A stretch of DNA of 64,000 bases, from the IMG/VR virus record IMGVR_UViG_3300020442_003079, positions 1-64,000 of that record, one strand, 5' to 3'. Within the stretch, counting starts at the first letter, position 1, and each line of letters opens with the position of its first letter. Under the pieces are notes generated by a model that searched no databases, had not been told where the DNA came from, and saw only the letters and a program-made list of their open reading frames with translations. The stretch is from a virus. Made by a program: the position numbers and the translations under genes. Shown one piece after another: positions 1 to 7,738 of the stretch.

Positions 1-128
1 AAATGCCAGACGAATCCTTACCAGTAGAAATAAACATAGTTTCACCAACATCTGTTCAAACTGAGGCGGACAATGGAACAGATATTTCAGTACAAGGTGA
101 TAATCTAACAGACATAACAACTATATAA
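1..128 (+). CDS. 3' end of an upstream gene, product unknown (partial)
   Basis: An open frame enters from the left edge and stops at the TAA at 126-128. An ATG lies at 3-5 but the gene probably begins upstream. The visible 41 residues are acidic and rich in Thr, Ser and Val, compatible with the C-terminus of a virion protein, but no family can be recognised from so little. The next real gene begins at 216 after a short leader holding the ATATTTAT motif. Confidence 0.5.
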   Translation, partial: MPDESLPVEINIVSPTSVQTEADNGTDISVQGDNLTDITTI

Positions 129-153
129 AAATGATTGATAATTCTAAAAACAA

Positions 154-161
154 ATATTTAT
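154..161 (+). promoter_or_regulatory. ATATTTAT octamer, candidate late-promoter element
   Basis: ATATTTAT in the gap before the 216 gene. The same octamer in the same orientation precedes most transcription units here. It resembles a phage late -10 box; its reverse complement contains the T4 late core ATAAATA, so the working strand is not settled. Confidence 0.45.
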
Positions 162-215
162 TACAAATGGTTACAAGTCATCCGTTAAAACTAAATTACA
201 ATAGGAGAGAAAGAA

Positions 216-932
216 ATGGGATTTCTTAATAATACTAGCCAGACTATTGATGCAATTCTCACCAAACGAGGTAGGGAAAGACTTGCACAAACTGGCCAGT
301 TAAATATAACAAAATTCGCATTAGCTGATGATGAAGTCGATTACGCTTTGTGGGATCCTTCACATCCTAATGGAACAAATTCTTATGGTACGGTAATTGA
401 AAATATGCCCGTACTTGAACCTGTACAAGACCAATCTTTATCATTGAGATATAAACTTGTCACTCGTGCAGACGAACCTGAAAAATTAGCATTTATTGAT
501 TCTTCAGGATTAGAGTCTCAGACAATATCATATTTTCCAAATAATAGTGGTCAAAAATTTACAGAGGCTCAATTGACAATTGGTAATACACAAAATTCAC
601 CAGTTGATAGTGAGTCATATACTGTGACTGTTCAGAACTCAATTGTTTGTGTAATACCACAACAGGCTGGTGTTACTGGAGATTTCAATCAGTATGCTGT
701 CGGTGGTGCTCTTGCAAATGTACAAACCGCTCAAACTGTAAAAATTGCTGCTGGTACATCATCATTTTCAGTTAGGTCTAAACCAATTTTACTTACTGAT
801 ACTGATGTGACAGGAAATAATGGTGGACAAGGTTCAAGGTCTACTAACATTATTATACAAGGTGATTTATCAGGTGCAGTCTTCGTTACTTCTGTAGCAG
901 TACATGCTAAAGAAGGTAGTACAGCATCATAA
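216..932 (+). CDS. Virion structural protein, paralogue of the next gene
   Basis: A 238-residue protein with a strong ribosome site (aggagagaaag) before its ATG. The N-terminal half (about residues 1-75) matches the next gene closely: an MGF start, a DA.LTKRGRERLA-like segment, KFALADDEVDY, a DPSHP/DETHP motif, and YG.xIxNMxxLE. I recall this N-terminal module from virion proteins of marine T4-like phages, where its exact place (baseplate or head-tail region) is not fixed. The C-terminal half is Ser/Thr/Val-rich and looks like a beta-sandwich. The pair probably arose by tandem duplication. No catalytic motif is seen. Confidence 0.75.
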   Translation: MGFLNNTSQTIDAILTKRGRERLAQTGQLNITKFALADDEVDYALWDPSHPNGTNSYGTVIENMPVLEPVQDQSLSLRYKLVTRADEPEKLAFIDSSGLESQTISYFPNNSGQKFTEAQLTIGNTQNSPVDSESYTVTVQNSIVCVIPQQAGVTGDFNQYAVGGALANVQTAQTVKIAAGTSSFSVRSKPILLTDTDVTGNNGGQGSRSTNIIIQGDLSGAVFVTSVAVHAKEGSTAS

Positions 933-948
933 AATAAGGGATAAGTAA

Positions 949-1782
949 ATGGGATTCATTTCAGATGATAAATTAGTCGTAGATGCAGTAGTGACCAAAG
1001 TTGGTCGTACAATGCTTGCTGAAAATAATTTCTTTCCAGTAAAGTTTGCATTAGCGGATGACGAAGTAGACTATAATCTATGGGATGAAACTCATCCACA
1101 AGGTCCTGATTTTTACGGAGCAATAATTGATAATATGAGAATTTTAGAGGCAAACCCAAATGGTGAACCTATTGAAATGCAATATAAATTATATACTCCA
1201 ATTGACGAGGAAACTGGTCAAGTTGAACAAATAGAACAAGCACCACAAATAGAAGGTGTGAGTGAAACCATATCACTAACTGGTGAAGATGATTTCGTAG
1301 ACCTTACTCCATTTATAGGTGGTAGTGATGAGGCAGTTGATTTCATATTGGAAAATACAAATTATGCATACTTGGAAGTAATAACAGAGGATGATGGATT
1401 ATCTTCAGACTTTGAAAGTATTTTTGTATTCAACAATGGTACGGAAGTCACATCAGCACAATTGCTTGGTTCTGTAGACTTGACAGATTCTTTATTGACA
1501 GCATTAGGTTTACCTGGTGGTATTACAGGTATTTCACAAATATCACAATTAGCATCACCTGAAGAAGTTGAGAACTTCAAAGAGTGGGTAAATTCTGGAT
1601 ATAAGAATGACCCACCAAACCCAACTAAGGGAATGAAACCAGGCGTCAAACCACCTACACCAAAAGATATTCCTCAATTTCAAAGTGGATTGATAAGTAC
1701 TGAAAAAGGAGAGGCTGACACTAAGTCTGATAAACTTACACCTCCAGGATTTGATACTAAGGAAACAGGAGGAGGAAAATAA
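949..1782 (+). CDS. Virion structural protein, tandem paralogue of the 216 gene
   Basis: A 277-residue protein that begins 17 nt after the previous gene. Residues 1-80 repeat the neighbour's module (MGFISDD, TKVGRTMLAEN, KFALADDEVDYNLWDETHP, YGAIIDNMRILEA). The middle is acidic. The C-terminal 60 residues are Pro/Lys/Gly-rich (PPNPTKGMKPGVKPPTPK) and probably disordered. The stop overlaps the ATG of the next gene (TAATG), which suggests translational coupling. The shared N-terminus and different C-termini fit two subunits that dock on the same virion site. Confidence 0.72.
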   Translation: MGFISDDKLVVDAVVTKVGRTMLAENNFFPVKFALADDEVDYNLWDETHPQGPDFYGAIIDNMRILEANPNGEPIEMQYKLYTPIDEETGQVEQIEQAPQIEGVSETISLTGEDDFVDLTPFIGGSDEAVDFILENTNYAYLEVITEDDGLSSDFESIFVFNNGTEVTSAQLLGSVDLTDSLLTALGLPGGITGISQISQLASPEEVENFKEWVNSGYKNDPPNPTKGMKPGVKPPTPKDIPQFQSGLISTEKGEADTKSDKLTPPGFDTKETGGGK

Positions 1783-2396
1783 TGTCAAAAACTTTTAGTG
1801 CAAGTAATATAACAAAAGGTGATGTTGATAAACTTGTACAAGCTGCAATAGATGGTTCTCCAGTATTTGGTGATAAAGTAACCAAAACAAAACCTTTGAT
1901 AAAAAAAGGTAAGGAACAAACCAAAAAGGCAAAAAATACAGAGTTTGCTACAACAGACCCATTAGTTGTTACTGGTAAATCTGTAAGATTAGTTGCAAAA
2001 CCCGTATCACAAGATAGAGAAGTGGTAGTGGTTTTGAAGGGTAGAAAAAGTGGAGCAACTAAAAGAATAACCATTACTATAAAAAAAGGTGACAAGAAAA
2101 ATGTCAAACCTATACAAGATTTTGATTTCAAAGGAACAACACCATTTATCAGTACACCAAAACCTGATACAGGTACTTTGGAAGATAAATCAAAAGATTT
2201 TAGTATGTTGAGTAATGACGAACAAGTCAAACAAGAAAAACAAGTTTTACAACAAAAACAGGCAGAGGCTGACCAATTGATACAACAACTTGAGACAATG
2301 AAGGAACAAGGAATTGATAAGACTTCAGTACCACCAGAATTTGGTGGAACAAAAGATGATGGTGTTGATGATGGCGTCCTCAATATGGAAAAGTAG
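1782..2396 (+). CDS. Unknown basic/coiled-coil protein of the virion operon
   Basis: A 204-residue protein translationally coupled to the gene before it (shared A of TAATG). Residues 1-100 are Lys/Thr-rich with alternating beta-type stretches (VRLVAKPVSQDREVVVVLKG). Residues 145-185 form a Gln/Glu/Lys-rich predicted coiled coil (SNDEQVKQEKQVLQQKQAEA). The tail is Gly/Asp-rich. I recognise no family. Its position after two paralogous virion proteins suggests a structural or assembly role. Confidence 0.6.
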   Translation: MSKTFSASNITKGDVDKLVQAAIDGSPVFGDKVTKTKPLIKKGKEQTKKAKNTEFATTDPLVVTGKSVRLVAKPVSQDREVVVVLKGRKSGATKRITITIKKGDKKNVKPIQDFDFKGTTPFISTPKPDTGTLEDKSKDFSMLSNDEQVKQEKQVLQQKQAEADQLIQQLETMKEQGIDKTSVPPEFGGTKDDGVDDGVLNMEK

Positions 2397-2417
2397 AAAC
2401 AAATTTAAAATTAACTA

Positions 2418-2425
2418 ATATTTAT
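2418..2425 (+). promoter_or_regulatory. ATATTTAT octamer before the 2443 gene
   Basis: ATATTTAT ends 17 nt before the start codon. The ribosome site (taggag) follows almost at once, so if this is a -10 box the leader would be only about a dozen bases. Confidence 0.45.
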
Positions 2426-2442
2426 TCGTAGGAGTAATTAAA

Positions 2443-3477
2443 ATGGCAACATTCAAAACAATAGAAAGTGTAGTACCAAGTCAAAGAAGTACAGTTTCCG
2501 CGGGTATATGGAGTGGTGGAACAGGTACTCTTACTACATTTTTCATAAACACAACACAATCTGGATCGAGTGGTAATTACTACTACGATGTTTATAAGGA
2601 TAACCCAGCAACTGATACCACCGCAACCGCTCAGTTTGGGATTACTTATGGACATTTTCAAGGTAGTGGTTCATTCAACACAGTAGATGGTAATAATCCA
2701 AGTAAGGCAATTTATAGACAATTGTCAAATGTCTTATTATCTCCTGGTGGGAATCGTAGATTCAAAATCAACAAAGGTGGAACTATAACAGACTTTGATG
2801 GTCTATATGCTATAGTACTGAATAGGTCTCGTATGAGAGAAAAGATGGATCCAGGCAATTGGGAACTCCGTCTTTCTGGTAGTTTCGGAACAACTGCAGC
2901 AGATAATGGTATCGTAAAACTAATTGACGATAGTAATGCTACAACAGACCCAAGTGTCGCAAGAACACAAACGGTATTCAATGTTGTTAGTGGTTCTATT
3001 GCAAGTGGTGATTCTGTATTTGATAGTGATACCAATCCACTTGGTTTATTTTTTCCAAATCACGGAATTATTGTTCTATCTCAAGATGAGTTAGGTGGTA
3101 GATACGATGTATCTGAAGTGAACCCAATCAATTTTGCAGCTTCTTCTTCAAATGCAAATGACAATAATGCATTCAAATTATTTAGTCAAGTTTCTGCATC
3201 ACAATACTTTGTGGCAAGAAGAGAAGAGTCTGTAAAATCTACACATTATTTCTGTAGGGTGAATCACGATGAGTTCAATTATAGTTCTAATCCAACTTAT
3301 CAAACTGGTAGTGGTGATTTTGTAGTACCATCTTTCAAACAAGACCCAAAGGCATACATAACTACTGTCGGTCTTTACAATGAGAGTAATGACTTATTAG
3401 CCGTGGCTAAGTTGAGTCAGCCGATATTGAAATCAAGTGCGAGAGAAGCAGTAATAAAGGTACGATTAGATTTCTAA
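2443..3477 (+). CDS. Virion structural protein (C-terminal ITTVGLYN module)
   Basis: A 344-residue protein with ribosome site taggag before the ATG. It is Ser/Gly/Thr-rich with beta-type sequence throughout. The C-terminus (PKAYITTVGLYNESNDLLA, then VAKLSQPI and a final VRLDF) is shared with the next gene and, from memory, with virion proteins of marine T4-like phages near the baseplate genes. A baseplate-wedge or tail-associated role is likely but the exact T4 equivalent cannot be fixed from the sequence alone. Confidence 0.72.
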   Translation: MATFKTIESVVPSQRSTVSAGIWSGGTGTLTTFFINTTQSGSSGNYYYDVYKDNPATDTTATAQFGITYGHFQGSGSFNTVDGNNPSKAIYRQLSNVLLSPGGNRRFKINKGGTITDFDGLYAIVLNRSRMREKMDPGNWELRLSGSFGTTAADNGIVKLIDDSNATTDPSVARTQTVFNVVSGSIASGDSVFDSDTNPLGLFFPNHGIIVLSQDELGGRYDVSEVNPINFAASSSNANDNNAFKLFSQVSASQYFVARREESVKSTHYFCRVNHDEFNYSSNPTYQTGSGDFVVPSFKQDPKAYITTVGLYNESNDLLAVAKLSQPILKSSAREAVIKVRLDF

Positions 3478-3495
3478 ACATAATAGAGGATTGAA

Positions 3496-4629
3496 ATGGG
3501 AGTATTTAGAACCGTTGATCCTGAAGACATAAATCTACGAGAGTACACAGCCCATAAGGATTTTTCTCTAACACAAAAAGATAGTGGTAGTGGAGTATTT
3601 GGACTACGAGGGATAACTGGATCTACTCATTTATTCGTTTCAGAATCTGCGGCAAGTCAGAGTTTTTTTAGTGGTAGTACAGAGTTGGCTACATTCTATG
3701 ATATACCAACATACTATACGGTAAAACATATGTTTTATGAATATGACCAATTACCGAATAGACAAAGTATATCCAATAGATATGCACCATTTGTATTCAA
3801 TCCACCAAATATGTTCTATCCTTATAATAGACCATCTGGCTCGTTACGAAATATCAAACCAATACACGACCACATCAATGTAATCACATTACCTCAATCT
3901 CATTTTGGTGAAAATATAAAACCTAAGTCGATAAAACTAACGGATAATTCTGGAGATTCGACAGTTACCATAAAGGATGATGGATTTGGTAACCTATATG
4001 ATAACGATTTTTCCGCAAGTTTTGCAGCTGGTGAAATAGCAAATGGTTCGGGTTCTGTAATCGGTAATGTATTTTATGATGCTGGGTTATTATGTTTTAC
4101 TCATACTGGTTCACGATATAGAAATATTGGATTGGGTGATGGAACAGATGGATTTGAAATAGATTTTGAGGGTACTCAGAAAATATTTGAATACGAATAC
4201 TTAGTTACTGCAAAACAAGGCCAATTCAATTCCACAAACAATCCAAGTGCGTGGACAAACAACACAAATAATCCCACATCATCCATTGTAATGTCTTCTG
4301 GAGTTAGTTCATCCTTATTAGATGAAGTAGATGAACTTACAGGTAAGTGGATATTAGATGGTAGAGTTCCAAATTTTTGGGGATATGACTCACAATCTTG
4401 GTATCTAACTGATGATGGACAAACATTTGACCATACCAAATATAGTGTTGATAATGTTGCAAAAGCATCTCTTAGGTCAGAATTGACCTCATCTGAATGG
4501 CAACCCTACATTACTACGGTTGGGTTATATGACGATGAGGGTAATTTATTGGTAATTGGTAAGACATCAAAACCAATAAAGAATTTTGAAGACCTATCCC
4601 TATCATTTATCCTTAGATTCGACACATAA
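3496..4629 (+). CDS. Virion structural protein, paralogue of the 2443 gene at its C-terminus
   Basis: A 377-residue protein, 18 nt after the preceding gene, with a weak ribosome site (agaggattgaa). Its N-terminus begins MGVFRTVDPEDINLREYTAHK and the middle is Tyr/Phe/Asn/Ser-rich. The last 45 residues (WQPYITTVGLYDDEGNLLVI, then a terminal ILRFDT) match the end of the 2443 product. Shared C-termini with divergent bodies suggest two subunits anchored at equivalent sites. The gene ends the first structural operon; a leader with an ATATTTAT box and a hairpin follows. Confidence 0.72.
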   Translation: MGVFRTVDPEDINLREYTAHKDFSLTQKDSGSGVFGLRGITGSTHLFVSESAASQSFFSGSTELATFYDIPTYYTVKHMFYEYDQLPNRQSISNRYAPFVFNPPNMFYPYNRPSGSLRNIKPIHDHINVITLPQSHFGENIKPKSIKLTDNSGDSTVTIKDDGFGNLYDNDFSASFAAGEIANGSGSVIGNVFYDAGLLCFTHTGSRYRNIGLGDGTDGFEIDFEGTQKIFEYEYLVTAKQGQFNSTNNPSAWTNNTNNPTSSIVMSSGVSSSLLDEVDELTGKWILDGRVPNFWGYDSQSWYLTDDGQTFDHTKYSVDNVAKASLRSELTSSEWQPYITTVGLYDDEGNLLVIGKTSKPIKNFEDLSLSFILRFDT

Positions 4630-4641
4630 TAAAATTACATA

Positions 4642-4649
4642 ATATTTAT
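4642..4649 (+). promoter_or_regulatory. ATATTTAT octamer before the envelope island
   Basis: ATATTTAT 38 nt upstream of the 4688 start codon, followed by the hairpin at 4655-4670 and then the ribosome site tatggag. It would start transcription of the accessory island 4688-7738. Confidence 0.45.
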
Positions 4650-4654
4650 ATTAG

Positions 4655-4670
4655 AATGGGAAATCCCATT
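4655..4670 (+). other. Leader hairpin upstream of the 4688 gene
   Basis: AATGGGAAATCCCATT is a 16-nt inverted repeat (6-7 bp stem). No T-run follows, so it is not a standard terminator. It sits in the presumed 5' leader between the octamer and the ribosome site, where it could stabilise the transcript or affect initiation. Confidence 0.4.
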
Positions 4671-4687
4671 TTATATGGAGAAAAAAT

Positions 4688-5980
4688 ATGAAATACGGTT
4701 TATTAATTACACTATTGACTTCTTCCTTGTTGTTTGGTGAAAACGAAATTTGGAAGTTTTTTAAATACTCTACTGCGTATGGTAGTTTTAGTTTAAATGC
4801 ACCACGATATCAAGACGATAGATTTGCAATAACAGGTGGATTATCTACAGGAGCACTTGAGGTAAAAAGAACTGAAAGAGAACTAAAACCAGATTTTCAA
4901 ACATCATTTGGTCTTCGTAAGATTGGTAGATTCCAATACGAACCAAAGAGAGGTGTAAAGTCTGCTGGTAAAGGTGGAACTTGGTACGATGGTTCAGAAC
5001 AAAATGCAAATGAAAGTGCTACATTTGGACCTGTAAAGGGATGGGAGTATCTCATCAAATTTTCTGAGGGTAGACAATGGGGTAATGATTATAAAAACCA
5101 AGAATTTTGGGTAAGATATATTGGTCAATATCTAATGGCTAAAATTGGTTGGACAGATTTAGGTCTTGAAGATATTAGTTATGGTCAAGGTGATATTAGA
5201 TTACATCTAACACCTGAAGTATTAGGAAACAAACTACATTTTTCTATTGGTGCTAAACACAGACAACATCCTGTATATGGATTTGATGCAATGGTTCTTG
5301 ATACTAATTGGTATAAAGGACAATGGTGGAATTTTGCTGAAGATGCTTTTGGTATCGATGATAATATGTGGTATGACCCAACAATGCAAGATGAAGACGG
5401 AAATTGGATTCATCAAGATTTATATGAAGTAGATCCTGTAACAGGTGAACTTAGACTCATAGAAGGTGACGGGCCTTTTTGGAATGAAGGTGGTCAGTAT
5501 TGGGGACACGATTGGTTGTGGAGAGATGAGAATGGTAAAATATTTGCGTATACAGATAGAGAATATTTTATTTATCACTTTCCTGGTATGTTAGAAGAAT
5601 ACATCGGTGGTGTAAAGAAAGACTTAGGATATCAGAGTGAAACATCTTTGGTGTTAGGTATTGACTTTTATCATTATGATGAGAATTGGTGGATACATAC
5701 TTGGGGTAATTGGATGCCTGTTCATTATGGTCATTCAAAACACGCATACCATAATGCAGCTCATTACCAAACTCACTTAGAAGAAGGTAAACCTGCTCAT
5801 AAATTTATGTATATGGAGCCAATGTGGCATGATTGGAATGATTATGATGTTGGTGCTATATTTGGTGTAAAACTAAAAGACAACTTAGGAGTATTTACTG
5901 AGGGTAGATATTTATATTATTGGGAACGACCAGCATATGATGTGAAGTTTGGTATAAACTATCAGTTTGTAGGTTGGTAA
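4688..5980 (+). CDS. Putative exported outer-membrane beta-barrel-like protein
   Basis: A 430-residue protein with a Sec signal peptide (MKYGLLITLLTSSLLFGENE, likely cut after FG or near it). The mature part is strikingly rich in Trp, Tyr, His and Gly, with alternating polar/hydrophobic stretches and a terminal FGINYQFVGW, an aromatic-ended strand like the C-terminal sorting strand of Gram-negative outer-membrane barrels. No known phage structural motif is visible. It heads an island of exported or membrane proteins, which suggests a role in remodelling the host surface, for example uptake or superinfection exclusion. The barrel call is inference; a secreted or virion-attached beta protein is the alternative. 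Confidence 0.6.
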   Translation: MKYGLLITLLTSSLLFGENEIWKFFKYSTAYGSFSLNAPRYQDDRFAITGGLSTGALEVKRTERELKPDFQTSFGLRKIGRFQYEPKRGVKSAGKGGTWYDGSEQNANESATFGPVKGWEYLIKFSEGRQWGNDYKNQEFWVRYIGQYLMAKIGWTDLGLEDISYGQGDIRLHLTPEVLGNKLHFSIGAKHRQHPVYGFDAMVLDTNWYKGQWWNFAEDAFGIDDNMWYDPTMQDEDGNWIHQDLYEVDPVTGELRLIEGDGPFWNEGGQYWGHDWLWRDENGKIFAYTDREYFIYHFPGMLEEYIGGVKKDLGYQSETSLVLGIDFYHYDENWWIHTWGNWMPVHYGHSKHAYHNAAHYQTHLEEGKPAHKFMYMEPMWHDWNDYDVGAIFGVKLKDNLGVFTEGRYLYYWERPAYDVKFGINYQFVGW

Positions 5981-5993
5981 ATAGGAGAATCAG

Positions 5994-6065
5994 ATGTCCG
6001 AATGTGGATGTAAAAACTGCAATTGCAATGGTGGATGTATGGATTGCAAATGTTGTAAGTGTTAG
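5994..6065 (+). CDS. 23-residue cysteine-rich mini-protein, metallothionein-like
   Basis: ATG at 5994, stop TAG at 6063-6065, ribosome site ataggagaat just upstream, and the next gene's ribosome site overlapping its stop. Nine of 23 residues are cysteine (positions 4, 6, 9, 11, 15, 18, 20, 21, 23) in CxC, CxxC and CC patterns, the rest Gly, Asn, Lys and acidic residues. Such density of C-x-C and C-x-x-C is typical of metallothionein-type metal clusters. There is no signal peptide, so it is probably cytoplasmic. It lies between two exported-protein genes. Function is inferred from composition only; the good ribosome site and neat spacing support that it is translated. Confidence 0.6.
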   Translation: MSECGCKNCNCNGGCMDCKCCKC

Positions 6066-6074
6066 GAGATAAAA

Positions 6075-6689
6075 ATGAATCACGAAGAAGTATATAATGT
6101 AGTAAGAACGATTTGTGGCTCAATATTGTTATCAACAATGTTTTTGATGTCAAGTTGTGAGGACGACAAAGTAGAAGAACCATTAGTTGAAAGTATTGAG
6201 ATGTGGGTAAATGGTGCGGAGATTGTAGCTCGTGAGTATTACGAGAGTATAACCTCATATGGAGCATCATCAGTACAAGAAGATGGTTCTATAAAAAAAG
6301 TATTTGTATTACACTTTCAAAGAGAAGATGGTAGGGTTACACCTGAAAAAGAACATTACGCTTTGATTATGTATGATAATGATGGTGCAGATAATGGACA
6401 ACTGATAGATGAAAAATTGTACATAGGTGGAACAGCGGTTGATTCACTTAGACCTGATTTACTTGAAAGTACAAGTGGTAGGGTAACATTAGAGATTGTT
6501 GGTCTATCTGATTTTACAGAATTTGGTCAAGGTGCAATCACTAAGTATGAGGATGGACTTGTTGATGGTATGGTAGATGGTTACTTCTTCAATCCTTACA
6601 GAAATGAAATGCAACACGGTATAATTATTTTCGAGAACTTAGAAGTAGGTACAGATCCTGAGGCTACTTTTTATCAAGGAGTTTATTAG
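6075..6689 (+). CDS. Putative lipoprotein
   Basis: A 204-residue protein with ribosome site taggag. The N-terminus has a polar stretch, then a hydrophobic segment (SILLSTMFLM) ending in a lipobox-like LMSSC at about residue 28, followed by EDD, so lipidation and export are likely. The mature part is acidic with beta-type segments and no recognised domain. Its stop shares a base with the GTG of the next gene. Part of the exported-protein island; it could be an outer-membrane lipoprotein partner of the 4688 product. Confidence 0.6.
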   Translation: MNHEEVYNVVRTICGSILLSTMFLMSSCEDDKVEEPLVESIEMWVNGAEIVAREYYESITSYGASSVQEDGSIKKVFVLHFQREDGRVTPEKEHYALIMYDNDGADNGQLIDEKLYIGGTAVDSLRPDLLESTSGRVTLEIVGLSDFTEFGQGAITKYEDGLVDGMVDGYFFNPYRNEMQHGIIIFENLEVGTDPEATFYQGVY

Positions 6690-7354
6690 TGAGTGATGGT
6701 GTCAAATTAGGACAATTGTTATGTGATGCTGATATCATCACAAAGAGACAATTGAGTAAAGCCTTACAAGAACAAGTCAAAGGTCGTAAAGGGACTATTG
6801 GTGAAATTCTTGTAGATATGGGTTTTTGCTCATTTGATGACATTACAGATGCCTTGATGAACTCTTCAACAGATACTAAACAACACGAAGAGAAACACGA
6901 GGAGATTCATAAAGAACCAATACAACAACCTGTTGTAGAACCTACACCACAACCTGTTGTAGAAGAACCAAAGGAAGAAGAACCAATAGAAGTATCCGAA
7001 GAAAAGATTATGGGTACAAAGTTCACTATGTCTTTACAAACATTAGGAGCTTTAGTTGCTTTATTGGCAAGTGGTATCGGTGGATACTATATGTTACTAC
7101 AAGAAATAGAAGAAGCTAAAAATTTACCAGAACCACCATCCATCGAATCTATATTTGGTGATGAGTATCCATCCAAACCAGATGGTCATAACTGGCCTCG
7201 TTCATACGAACAATATAAAACACAGGTCGGTGGTCTTCAAAAAGATATGGACGAAGTATATGAATACATTGAGGAGTTTGAAGAAAAAATAGAAGATTTA
7301 GAAAAGTTAGTATCCAACCTTAGAGTTGAAGTTGCTAAAAAGAAAGATAAATAG
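6689..7354 (+). CDS. Membrane protein with MshEN/GspE-N-like domain and coiled coil
   Basis: A 221-residue protein starting at GTG (6689), overlapping the previous stop by one base, with ribosome site caaggag. Residues 5-60 (KLGQLLCDADIITKRQLSKA, then GTIGEILVDMGFCSFDDITD) look like the N-terminal helical domain of type II secretion/pilus ATPases (MshEN or GspE-N type, known for some members to bind c-di-GMP). Then comes a Pro/Glu linker (70-105), one transmembrane helix (about 113-132) and a C-terminal acidic coiled coil (about 175-221). No ATPase domain is present. Cytoplasmic sensor plus periplasmic coiled coil is the likely topology. Confidence 0.6.
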   Translation: MSDGVKLGQLLCDADIITKRQLSKALQEQVKGRKGTIGEILVDMGFCSFDDITDALMNSSTDTKQHEEKHEEIHKEPIQQPVVEPTPQPVVEEPKEEEPIEVSEEKIMGTKFTMSLQTLGALVALLASGIGGYYMLLQEIEEAKNLPEPPSIESIFGDEYPSKPDGHNWPRSYEQYKTQVGGLQKDMDEVYEYIEEFEEKIEDLEKLVSNLRVEVAKKKDK

Positions 7355-7363
7355 GAGTTATTT

Positions 7364-7738
7364 ATGAGATACTTATTAGGATTGTTACTACTTCTTTCTG
7401 TTACTTTAGGTCAAGTAAATGATAAGAATTTCAAAGAAACAATAAATGGTGGAATGGTCGTAGTGGTAGTGACAGCGGAATGGCAAGAACAAGAGTTTGA
7501 TAAAGACATCCTAAAAGGAGTCAAAGGATATCAAGATTGTGAAATAGTTACTGTAAAAAGTGAGGACGCACCAAAGGTTGTCAAGAAACTTCGATTCAGA
7601 AACTTTCCATCATTAGCTTTATTTTACGATGGTTCTAAGAAAGAGACTTGGAAAGCTGATATGGATGGTGAGTTGGATATTGACAATAAAGATATAAAAG
7701 GTGCCATTGATGATGTATTAGCCGAGGATGTATTCTAA
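7364..7738 (+). CDS. Exported thioredoxin-fold protein lacking the CxxC active site
   Basis: A 124-residue protein with ribosome site taggag and a signal peptide (YLLGLLLLLSVTLGQ, cut near LGQ). The mature part follows the thioredoxin pattern: VVVVVTAEW, a strand and helix, then RNFPSLALFYDG, which carries the cis-proline loop position, and a C-terminal helix. Where thioredoxins have WCGPC this protein has EWQEQEF, so both redox cysteines are gone. It therefore cannot act as a classical oxidoreductase and is more likely a binding or chaperone-type protein in the periplasm. Its stop overlaps the next ATG. Confidence 0.65.
   Translation: MRYLLGLLLLLSVTLGQVNDKNFKETINGGMVVVVVTAEWQEQEFDKDILKGVKGYQDCEIVTVKSEDAPKVVKKLRFRNFPSLALFYDGSKKETWKADMDGELDIDNKDIKGAIDDVLAEDVF

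Noticed and set aside
131-229. A 32-codon frame starting MIDNSKNKYLL in the gap before the 216 gene
   Set aside because: No ribosome site, it overlaps the octamer and the start of the real gene, and no conserved feature is seen.
956-1159. Minus-strand frames opposite the structural genes (for example 956-1159, 1757-2383, 2712-3035)
   Set aside because: They lie fully inside well-supported plus-strand genes, lack ribosome sites and have shadow-like composition.
4655-4670. Hairpin AATGGGAAATCCCATT as a terminator
   Set aside because: The stem is short and no T-run follows, so it is recorded as a leader hairpin only.
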